Assembly: GCA_902491345.1 (NCBI GenBank)
Contig: CABUHI010000017.1
Coordinates: 1 to 36,290 of the forward strand
Origin: an uncultured Collinsella sp.
GTDB lineage: Bacteria > Actinomycetota > Coriobacteriia > Coriobacteriales > Coriobacteriaceae
DNA length: 36,290 bases
Direction: 5' to 3'
The position numbers were made by a program, and so were the translations under genes. How positions within the stretch are numbered: position 1 is the first letter of the stretch; each line of letters opens with the position of its first letter. Positions 30,340 through 36,290 of this stretch are shown piece by piece. The notes beneath the pieces were generated by a model, which was given only the letters and a program-made list of their open reading frames with translations, made no database searches and was not told the DNA's origin.

Positions 30340-30987
30340 ATGGGTTTCATCAATTTTATTGCCGAGCTGCTTAAGGACCCGCGCACCGCGATCGCCAGCT
30401 GGATCGCCGCCGGCCCGCTTATGGCCTACGGCTGCGTGTTCCTGATTATCTTCATTGAGACAGGCGTGGTGTTCTTCCCGTTCCTTCCCGGTGATTCGCT
30501 GCTGTTCGCTTCGGGCTTCTTTGCCCACAATGGCGGCTTTAACATTGTGGCGCTTCTGGCCACCGCATGGGCCGCTGCCATTTTGGGCGATCAGTGCAAC
30601 TTTATGATCGGTCACTTCTTTGGCAAAAAGATCATCGCTTCGGGCAAGGTCAAGGCCATGACGCCCGAGCGCATTAAAAAGTCCGAGGACTTCTTGGACA
30701 AGTGGGGTCACCTGGCCATCTTCCTGGGTCGCTTCTTCCCGTTTATCCGCACCTTTGTGCCCTTTATCGCTGGCATGGGCGGCATGCACTGGCGCAACTT
30801 TGTCGTTTTTAACGTGCTGGGCGGCATTACCTGGTCGACGGTCTTTACGCTGCTGGGCTACTTCTTTGGCGGCATTCCCTTTGTGCAGGAGCACTTTGAG
30901 CTGCTGATTGTCGGCATCGTTGCCGTGTCGATCATCCCGACCGTGGTCGGTCTGGTCAAGGCTAAGCTGGGCAAAAAGAACGCGTAG
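30340..30987 (+). CDS. DedA-family membrane protein
   Basis: A 215-residue integral membrane protein of the DedA/VTT family; several members flip or carry lipids such as undecaprenyl phosphate or phosphatidylethanolamine. It has the FPFLPGDSLLFASG loop and the FLGRFFPFIRTFVPFIAG segment with its conserved Arg residues, plus membrane segments at both ends. GAGAGG precedes the ATG at 30340. A TATACT at 30288 may be its -10 box. The exact substrate is unknown. Confidence 0.92.
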   Translation: MGFINFIAELLKDPRTAIASWIAAGPLMAYGCVFLIIFIETGVVFFPFLPGDSLLFASGFFAHNGGFNIVALLATAWAAAILGDQCNFMIGHFFGKKIIASGKVKAMTPERIKKSEDFLDKWGHLAIFLGRFFPFIRTFVPFIAGMGGMHWRNFVVFNVLGGITWSTVFTLLGYFFGGIPFVQEHFELLIVGIVAVSIIPTVVGLVKAKLGKKNA

Positions 30988-31015
30988 CTCGAGCCAGCGC
31001 GCAAACCGTGCCGTT

Positions 31016-31054
31016 GAGGCCCGTCACCGCTTACGGTGGCGGGCCTCTTTAGTT
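31016..31054 (+). terminator. terminator of the dedA-like gene
   Basis: GAGGCCCGTCACCG and CGGTGGCGGGCCTC pair over 14 bases (one G-U) around a short loop, followed by TTTAGTTT. Confidence 0.88.
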
Positions 31055-31088
31055 TCGGTCAAATGAAAATACTTTAGTTAGTTAAAGA

Positions 31089-31123
31089 AAAACGTTTTAT
31101 CCGACGCGTACGGGGAGTACAAT
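31089..31123 (+). promoter_or_regulatory. ilvE promoter with AACGTTTTA palindrome
   Basis: TACAAT (31118-31123) is a good -10 box; 17 bases upstream the -35 position reads TTTTAT, which is weak. That weak -35 overlaps the perfect palindrome AAAACGTTTT (31089-31098). A protein bound there could activate or block transcription. Confidence 0.45.
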
Positions 31124-31130
31124 CTCGTGC

Positions 31131-31280
31131 ATGCGAATCGACGTGCTATCGGCTTTGATGCTGTTCGCGTGTCCCGTCCGGCCCTACGCTCCGGGCGTGC
31201 GACGTTGCGACGCGGTCGGCCTCGGTCCTTGCGTGCGGGTTCGCGAGTTTGCAACTGTGTATGTAAGGAGCGACATATGA
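31131..31280 (+). CDS. possible leader peptide upstream of ilvE
   Basis: A 49-codon frame begins at the ATG at 31131, only 8 bases after the -10 box, so the message could be leaderless. It ends in a TGA that overlaps the ilvE start as ATGA, a typical coupling arrangement. About 15 of 49 codons are Val, Leu or Ile, the amino acids made with IlvE, which fits a leader that senses them. No attenuator hairpin with a T tract was found, so chance is possible. Confidence 0.35.
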   Translation: MRIDVLSALMLFACPVRPYAPGVRRCDAVGLGPCVRVREFATVYVRSDI

Positions 31281-32329
31281 CTGTCGAGAAGAAGGATGTC
31301 GATTGGGGTAGCCTCGGCTTTGGCTACATGAAGACCGATTACAGCTACGAGGCTCATTGGAAGGATGACGAGTGGGACGAAGGTGGCCTGACCACCGACC
31401 ACACCCTGCATGTCTCCGAGTGCGGCGGCATCTTCCATTACTGCCAGGAGGTCTTTGAGGGCCTGAAGGCCTACACCGCCGAGGACGGCAGCATCGTCTG
31501 TTTCCGTCCCGACATGAACGCCGAGCGTATGTACAACTCTGCTCAGCGCCTCGAGATGCCCCCGTTCCCCAAGGACAAGTTCGTTGAGGCCGTCAAGCAG
31601 GTCGTTTCTGCTAACGCCGCCTGGGTTCCGCCCTTCGGTTCCGGTGCGACCCTGTACGTGCGTCCGTTTATGATCGGCTCCGGTGACGTGATTGGCGTGG
31701 CTCCCGCTCCTGAGTACACGTTCCGCATTCTCGTGACTCCGGTCGGTCCGTACTTTAAGGGTGGCCTTAAGCCCGTCAAGCTGCGCGTTTCCGAGTATGA
31801 CCGTGCTGCACCGCACGGCACCGGCAACATCAAGGCCGGCCTCAACTACGCCATGTCCCTCAAGCCCACGATGGAGGCCCATCGCGAGGGCTATGCCGAG
31901 AACCTGTATCTCGACTCCGAGTCCCGCACCTATGTCGAGGAGACCGGTGGCGCCAACGTCCTGTTCGTGAAGGAGGACGGCACCCTCGTCGTTCCGCAGT
32001 CGCACACCGACTCCATCCTGCCCTCCATCACCCGTCGTTCGCTTGTTCAGGTTGCTCAGGACCTGGGCATGACCGTTGACCAGCGCCCCGTCGAGTGGGC
32101 CGAGGTCAAGGCCGGTACCTTTGTCGAGTGCGGCCTGTGCGGCACCGCTGCCGTCATCTCTCCGGTTGGCGAAATCGACAACAAGGTCTATGGCGCCGAC
32201 GAGACCGTGACCTTCCCGGCTGGCTACACCGAGATCGGTCCCGTGATGAAGAAGCTTCGCGAGACCCTGACTGGTATCCAGTCCGGTGCTGTCGAGGACA
32301 AGCACAACTGGGTTTACACCGTGGCGTAA
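31277..32329 (+). CDS. ilvE: branched-chain amino-acid aminotransferase
   Basis: A PLP-dependent class IV aminotransferase of 350 residues that interconverts leucine, isoleucine or valine and their 2-oxo acids. The PLP Lys is in GTGNIKAGLNYA. The family segments YVEETGGANVLFV and FVECGLCGTAAVISPVG are present, and the substrate loop includes EVFEGLKAY. AAGGAG precedes the ATG at 31277; the frame is open back to 31127 without support. It is transcribed alone and is followed by a very long nested hairpin. Confidence 0.95.
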   Translation: MTVEKKDVDWGSLGFGYMKTDYSYEAHWKDDEWDEGGLTTDHTLHVSECGGIFHYCQEVFEGLKAYTAEDGSIVCFRPDMNAERMYNSAQRLEMPPFPKDKFVEAVKQVVSANAAWVPPFGSGATLYVRPFMIGSGDVIGVAPAPEYTFRILVTPVGPYFKGGLKPVKLRVSEYDRAAPHGTGNIKAGLNYAMSLKPTMEAHREGYAENLYLDSESRTYVEETGGANVLFVKEDGTLVVPQSHTDSILPSITRRSLVQVAQDLGMTVDQRPVEWAEVKAGTFVECGLCGTAAVISPVGEIDNKVYGADETVTFPAGYTEIGPVMKKLRETLTGIQSGAVEDKHNWVYTVA

Positions 32330-32352
32330 GCTGTCTTAGCTGTCCGGCCCGA

Positions 32353-32467
32353 GGGCGACCTTCCTTTCCGGCGCGTCCTCGGACATGAAAGAACCCCCGC
32401 TGCGCACTACGTGCGGCGGGGGTTCTTTCGTCCTGCGGAGTGCGCCGGAAAGGAAGGTCGCCCTTTT
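32353..32467 (+). terminator. nested long-arm hairpin after ilvE
   Basis: A perfect 22-bp outer stem (32353-32374 with 32442-32463) encloses a perfect 14-bp stem, GAAAGAACCCCCGC (32387-32400) with GCGGGGGTTCTTTC (32416-32429), and an innermost CGCAC-TAC-GTGCG. TTTTG follows the outer arm and TTCTTTC ends the inner one. It should stop ilvE transcription, but is far larger than needed. Confidence 0.75.
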
Positions 32468-32733
32468 GTTTTGCTTCGCGCCATGTGGGGGCGGTGGCGA
32501 CGTGCATTTTTGCGAGTATTCTGCAATCGAAGGCCCCTGCATACCGGCTTCGGGCAAAAAATCGGGATTTCTTGATGTTTTCTACGAATGATGGGTGGGG
32601 TTACGGGCTGACAGCGTTTGATTTGCAGGGATATTCGCGGTCTTTGGCATTTGTCGTGGCGCCCGAAGCCCTTGGTTATGTTGAATACTCCTAAAAATGC
32701 ACGACGCTTAGAGGGGGACCTTCGCGAAAAAGG
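32468..32733. other. gap without a recognisable gene
   Basis: About 265 bases of lower GC content. Short open frames exist on both strands, but none has a ribosome-binding site or a familiar protein pattern. It may be a decayed or repetitive intergenic segment. Confidence 0.4.
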
Positions 32734-32772
32734 AAACCGCCCCGTCGAAGTATGCATTCGACGGGGCGGTTT
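32734..32772 (-). terminator. lemA terminator
   Basis: AAACCGCCCCGTCGAA and TTCGACGGGGCGGTTT form a perfect 16-bp hairpin around 7 bases. On the minus strand it is followed by CCTTTTTCG. It lies 36 bases beyond the lemA stop codon. Confidence 0.88.
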
Positions 32773-32808
32773 ATGCATTTGGCCGATTAAGGATGCGCTG
32801 TCAAACTA

Positions 32809-33360
32809 CTAGAACTTGACGGTCGGGGCCTGGCGGGCTGCTTCAGCGGCCTCGAAGCCCTGGCGCTCCTTAAACTGGAAGATGCCGGCAAAGATGACAG
32901 CCGGGAACGTCTGAATGGCGTTGTTGTAGCTGAGCACGCAGTCGTTGTAGCTCTGGCGTGCATAGCTAATCTTGTTCTCGGTGTCCTCGAGCGATGCCTG
33001 CAGCTGCGTAAAGTTGGTGTTTGCCTTAAGATCGGGATAGGCCTCGGCCACAGCGAAGAGCTGGCGCAGTGCGCCGGTCAGCACGTTGTCGGCTTCCATC
33101 TTGGCCTCGGGCGTGGTGGCCTTGACGGCGGTGTTACGCGCGCTGATCACGGCGGAGAGCGTCTCCTGCTCGTGCTTGGCGTAGCCCTTGACGGTTTCGA
33201 CCAGGTTGGGGATCAGGTCGTTACGGCGCTGCAGCTGCGTATCGATGTTCTGCCAGGCGTTATCGATGCGGTTACGCTTGGTGACCATGTTGTTGTAGAT
33301 GCCGGCGATGGCGCAGACAATCACAATGACAACAACGATGCCGATGATGACGGTAATCAT
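32809..33360 (-). CDS. lemA: LemA family protein
   Basis: A 183-residue membrane-anchored protein. One N-terminal membrane segment (VIIGIVVVIVIVCAIAGIY) is followed by a long helical bundle. The family pattern is clear: NRIDNAWQNIDTQLQRRNDLIPNLVETVKGYA near the start and YNDCVLSYNNAIQTFPAVIFAG near the end. GGAGAC precedes the ATG. The molecular role of LemA proteins is not settled. It diverges from the TetR-type gene. Confidence 0.94.
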   Translation of the reverse strand: MITVIIGIVVVIVIVCAIAGIYNNMVTKRNRIDNAWQNIDTQLQRRNDLIPNLVETVKGYAKHEQETLSAVISARNTAVKATTPEAKMEADNVLTGALRQLFAVAEAYPDLKANTNFTQLQASLEDTENKISYARQSYNDCVLSYNNAIQTFPAVIFAGIFQFKERQGFEAAEAARQAPTVKF

Positions 33361-33407
33361 GATGTCTCCGTTTCGAATGGCCGCGGCGGCATGCGCCAGC
33401 TGCCGTT

Positions 33408-33441
33408 GGTATAACGCTACTAGTATACCCGCAACGTTTTA
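33408..33441. promoter_or_regulatory. operator candidates in the lemA/TetR divergent region
   Basis: GGTATA (33408-33413) and TATACC (33424-33429) form an inverted repeat with a 10-base centre. It includes TATACT, a possible lemA -10 on the minus strand. AACGTTTTA (33433-33441) follows, the third copy of this 9-mer in the window. The TetR-type protein could bind the palindrome. Confidence 0.35.
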
Positions 33442-33559
33442 CCGTGCCGAACTTTCCGGTAAGCGTTGTGTTTTCGGCGGGGTCGGCACCGGGGCAAAGC
33501 GCGCGAGGTACAGGTGTAAGATATGCGACAGATTGACGAGTGTTGTCTTTGCCCTGAGG

Positions 33560-34156
33560 ATGGCGATACCAGTGGACCTTCGCATTAAGAAAACCTACCG
33601 CGCCCTTTTCGATGCCTTCACCGAGCTTCTCGAGGAGCATCGTTTTGAGGACCTGACGGTTGCCATGCTGTGCGACCGCGCCATGATTCGCCGCACGACG
33701 TTCTACAAGCACTTTCGCGACAAGAACGATTACTTTGCCTTTTATATCGATGAGCTCATGTCGGGCTTGCCGCAAAAACAGCCCGATGAGGCCGGCGCAG
33801 TGTCTGCCGAGGACGTGCGCGCGCTTCGGCACGCGATTTTGGACGATGCTATGGATTTGATTCTGACGCACGAGCGGCTCATGGATAACATTTTGGCAAG
33901 CAGCATGTCGGGCATGTTGACCAACGTTATTTGCGACCGCATTGCCCGCTCCATCCGCGAGCGTGTGATGAACGTGCTTGCCGAGGATGCCCTGGCCCCC
34001 GTGTCACTCGAGACGACGTCCGAGTTTGTCGCCGGCGGTATTATTCGTCTTTTCACGATATGGTGGGAATCGGGCCACGATCTTGAGCGTCGACCTGAGA
34101 TAGCCGACGTGGTCGATGCGTTGTTTGAGCGGACCATGACACCGGTGAATCACTAA
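33560..34156 (+). CDS. TetR-family transcriptional regulator
   Basis: A DNA-binding regulator of about 198 residues. The N-terminal TetR helix-turn-helix is clear: ALFDAFTELLEEHRFEDLTV leading to LCDRAMIRRTTFYKHFRDK, then YFAFYIDEL. The C-terminal ligand domain resembles the DhaS-like subgroup only loosely. The start is uncertain. The ATG at 33560 has GAGG directly against it, which is too close; the GTG at 33572 (VDLRIKKTYR) is 12 residues from nothing better but matches the usual N-terminus. The stop lies 2 bases from the tRNA gene on the other strand. Confidence 0.85.
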   Translation: MAIPVDLRIKKTYRALFDAFTELLEEHRFEDLTVAMLCDRAMIRRTTFYKHFRDKNDYFAFYIDELMSGLPQKQPDEAGAVSAEDVRALRHAILDDAMDLILTHERLMDNILASSMSGMLTNVICDRIARSIRERVMNVLAEDALAPVSLETTSEFVAGGIIRLFTIWWESGHDLERRPEIADVVDALFERTMTPVNH

Positions 34157-34158
34157 AG

Positions 34159-34248
34159 TGGCGGAGAGAGGGGGATTCGAACCCCCGGAACGCTCTCGCG
34201 CTCAACGGTTTTCAAGACCGCCGCATTCAACCGCTCTGCCATCTCTCC
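34159..34248 (-). tRNA. tRNA-Ser (anticodon UGA)
   Basis: On the minus strand the acceptor arm GGAGAGA pairs with TCTCTCC. The anticodon loop CTTGAAA gives anticodon TGA (reads UCA). A long variable arm typical of tRNA-Ser and the T-loop GGTTCGAATCC are present. The discriminator is G and a CCA end is encoded (34161-34159). Confidence 0.95.
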
Positions 34249-34299
34249 GTGAGTCGTAATGATAGCATCGTTTTGAATTTGCAACAGGGAAGGCGAACG

Positions 34300-36081
34300 A
34301 TGACGATCACCGAAATCGACGAGAAGTTCATGCGCGAGGCGTTGGCGGAGGCGCGAGTCGCCGCGGCGGTGGGCGAGGTGCCCATCGGAGCCGTAGTGGT
34401 GCGTGACGGTGAGATCGTCGCGAGGGCGCACAATCGGCGCGAGCTCGACCAGGATCCTTCGGCTCATGCCGAGTTTGCGGCCCTGTGTGCTGCCGCTCGG
34501 TCGCTCGGTCGCTGGCGCCTTTCCGATTGCAAGGTCTACGTGACGCTCGAGCCCTGCTGCATGTGTGCGGGGCTTATGGTTAACGCGCGCGTAGGACGCT
34601 GCGTGTATGGCGCGGCTGATGCCAAGGCGGGCGCGTTGGGATCCCTATACGATTTGAATGCCGACTCGCGCCTGAATCATCGGTTTAACGTGACGGCTGG
34701 GGTCCTGGCGGATGAATGCCGCGAGCTGCTGAGTAGCTATTTTGGCGGTCTGCGCGGAGCGGGTGGCAGCGGCTGTGGCTGCGGTCCGAACCTTGAGGCG
34801 CATGCCGCCCACGCCGCGGCGCTTGCAGGTGCCGGTGAGGATGCTGGCATGGCGGTTGACTTTGGTCCTGCGTGTCGCCGACCCCGCCGTGTGCTGTTGG
34901 CGATCGACTCCTTTAAGGGCAGCGTTTCGAGCGCGCAGGCGGAGGCGGCGGTTGCCGAGGGCATGCGCCGTGTGTGGCCCGATGCCGAGCTGAACGCTTT
35001 GCCGCTGGCAGATGGCGGTGAGGGGACGCTCGATGCCGTTGCCGCGTGCGGCGGTGAGATTGTGACCTGCGAGGTTGCGGGACCCTTTGGCGATGGTGTG
35101 CCTGCCCGGATGTTAGTGGACGGCGAGCACGAGTCGGTTGTTATTGAGATGGCCGAAGCAGCAGGCATCGGGTACTCACCTTGCACGGAATCGGCGGCGC
35201 TGGCTGCTACAACCTATGGCGTGGGCGAGCTGATGCTCCGTGCAGCTCGTGTCGGGGTAAAGACTATCTATATTGGCTTGGGCGGCAGTGCCACCAACGA
35301 CGGTGGCGCCGGCATGCTGCAGGCGCTGGGCGCGCGTGTGGTCGATGATCAGGGATGCGATGTCGCCCCCGGTCTTGCCGGCCTTGAGCAGGTGGCGAGC
35401 GTTGATTTGGCGCCAGCGCTGCAGGCTTTGGATGATGCTCGTATCGTTGTGCTTTCCGATGTCGAGAATCCGCTCGTGGGGCGTCGAGGCGCACTGGCGG
35501 TGTTTGGCGGGCAGAAGGGCCTGCCGGCGGATGATGTCGAGGCGCTGCGCAGATACGACGGCTGGATGGTCGGCTACGGTCGCCTGCTCGATGCGGCAAT
35601 TTTCGAGGCGCGAGCCCAGGGGTTGTTGCGCACACCCGAGGACGCACGGACATTTGGCTCGGTGCTCGGCGTGCCCGGCGCGGGCGCTGCCGGTGGCTTG
35701 GGCGCGGCGTTACTGGCGCTCGGTGCGGAGCTACGCTCGGGCGTGGAGACGGTGTTCGATCTGATTGGGTTTGACGAACGCATGCGTGATGTCGACCTGG
35801 TCATAACAGGCGAGGGCAATATGGACGAGCAGTCCGCCGCCGGTAAGGCGCCGGTGGGTGTGGCTCGCCGCGCCAGGCGATATGGCAAGCCGGTGGTCGC
35901 CGTCGTGGGCGGCCGTGCTGACAACCTGAACGCGGTATATGAGCAAGGTATCGACTTGGTACTGCCGATCTGCCGCAAGCCCATGGACCTGGAACGGGCA
36001 CTCGATTCGCAAGAAGCCACAACCAACCTCATCTGCGCCGGCGAGGCAGCCGCCCAATCCTACGACCTCGCTCGCCTCTAA
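34300..36081 (+). CDS. fusion of TadA-type tRNA adenosine deaminase with glycerate kinase
   Basis: One uninterrupted frame of 593 residues encodes two enzymes. Residues 1-152 are a TadA deaminase, which makes inosine at the wobble base of tRNA-Arg(ACG). Zinc and proton-shuttle motifs HAE (56-58) and PCCMC (85-89) are intact. A linker rich in Gly/Cys/Ala (153-196, GGSGCGCGPN) follows. Residues 197-593 are a GarK/GlxK-type glycerate kinase with AIDSFKGSVSS, LADGGEGT and GLGGSATNDGGAGM. AGGGAAGG precedes the ATG at 34300. An internal ATG at 34849 has GTGAGG 8 bases upstream and could also yield the kinase alone (about 410 residues). This pairing is unexpected; a lost stop codon between neighbours is the simplest origin. 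Confidence 0.88.
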   Translation: MTITEIDEKFMREALAEARVAAAVGEVPIGAVVVRDGEIVARAHNRRELDQDPSAHAEFAALCAAARSLGRWRLSDCKVYVTLEPCCMCAGLMVNARVGRCVYGAADAKAGALGSLYDLNADSRLNHRFNVTAGVLADECRELLSSYFGGLRGAGGSGCGCGPNLEAHAAHAAALAGAGEDAGMAVDFGPACRRPRRVLLAIDSFKGSVSSAQAEAAVAEGMRRVWPDAELNALPLADGGEGTLDAVAACGGEIVTCEVAGPFGDGVPARMLVDGEHESVVIEMAEAAGIGYSPCTESAALAATTYGVGELMLRAARVGVKTIYIGLGGSATNDGGAGMLQALGARVVDDQGCDVAPGLAGLEQVASVDLAPALQALDDARIVVLSDVENPLVGRRGALAVFGGQKGLPADDVEALRRYDGWMVGYGRLLDAAIFEARAQGLLRTPEDARTFGSVLGVPGAGAAGGLGAALLALGAELRSGVETVFDLIGFDERMRDVDLVITGEGNMDEQSAAGKAPVGVARRARRYGKPVVAVVGGRADNLNAVYEQGIDLVLPICRKPMDLERALDSQEATTNLICAGEAAAQSYDLARL

Positions 36082-36096
36082 GGCCTGTCTCCCTAT

Positions 36097-36165
36097 AAGT
36101 TGCGGTGGAATACGGAGTGTTTTTGCCTTTAAGGGGCCAATTCAGTCCGTATTCCACCGCAACTT
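36097..36165. repeat. 20-bp inverted repeat after the fusion gene
   Basis: AAGTTGCGGTGGAATACGGA (36097-36116) and its exact complement (36146-36165) flank a 29-base loop. CACCGCAACTT also occurs near 13811, suggesting a dispersed element. It could act as a terminator-like hairpin, but no T tract follows. No gene is recognised from here to the window end. Confidence 0.65.
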
Positions 36166-36290
36166 CGAGAATGGTCATTCGAGGTTGGCTGCCTTGGGTC
36201 TTGGGTCGGACCGTTTGCCACGAAATGCGGCCATCTACTACGTTAAACCGGCCACCTTCGACCATCCCGGAATTTGCAAAAACAAAACCG

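Noticed and set aside
31060..31276. T-box or known riboswitch upstream of ilvE
   Set aside because: No T-box sequence of the TGGNACCGCG type and no terminator/antiterminator pair was seen.
32385..32694. Short open frames after ilvE
   Set aside because: They run through the nested hairpin, have no ribosome-binding site and no recognisable protein pattern.
36029..36265. 78-codon minus-strand frame at the window end
   Set aside because: It crosses the 20-bp inverted repeat and the end of the fusion gene, and lacks a ribosome-binding site; probably chance.

Overview
The window looks like chromosome of a high-GC Gram-positive gut actinobacterium of the class Coriobacteriia, most like Collinsella. 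This is judged from codon and amino-acid style, the gene set, strong Shine-Dalgarno sites and palindrome-rich intergenic regions; no database search was possible. Genes are dense, about 28 proteins and one tRNA, and most operons end in clear hairpin terminators.

Layout. 1-2700: polar amino-acid ABC importer (lipoprotein, permease, ATPase) behind a good promoter with a TAAAGTG operator candidate. 2700-6240: an EF-G-like GTPase with unusual G motifs, then a convergent secreted non-specific nuclease. 6241-13740: a carbohydrate locus with a LacI-type regulator, fructose-family PTS EIIBC, GatZ/KbaZ-like protein, transaldolase, split transketolase and PTS EIIA. 13740-14440: a 700-base non-coding stretch with a TCTCTCTAA motif array, a small gene remnant, a nested palindrome and dispersed repeats. 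14445-17373: LarE, a HAD phosphatase and a second LacI-type regulator. 17686-23727: GlmS, a GntR/FCD regulator divergent from a YeiH-type transporter, a degenerate sigma-54-activator-like Fis-HTH protein and a small membrane protein. 23783-29303: nitroreductase, a small unknown protein, and a MarR regulator with a two-gene heterodimeric ABC exporter. 29412-36290: CysE, a DedA protein, branched-chain aminotransferase with a possible leader peptide, LemA, a TetR regulator, tRNA-Ser(UGA), and a TadA-glycerate kinase fusion.

How the genes may work together. The most coherent system is 6241-13662. A sugar would enter and be phosphorylated by the PTS; the GatZ-like protein, which has no GatY partner here, could act as a ketose-phosphate epimerase; transaldolase and split transketolase would feed the product through the non-oxidative pentose-phosphate reactions. 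The sugar is not determined from sequence. The EIIBC-gatZ spacer carries two interleaved inverted repeats that could form a pseudoknot or a two-state RNA switch.

The window is also rich in dispersed palindromes: four copies of a CCTGCCAAAA...TTTTTGGCAGG repeat, a GGGACAAA/TTTGTCCC family, and several long nested hairpins.
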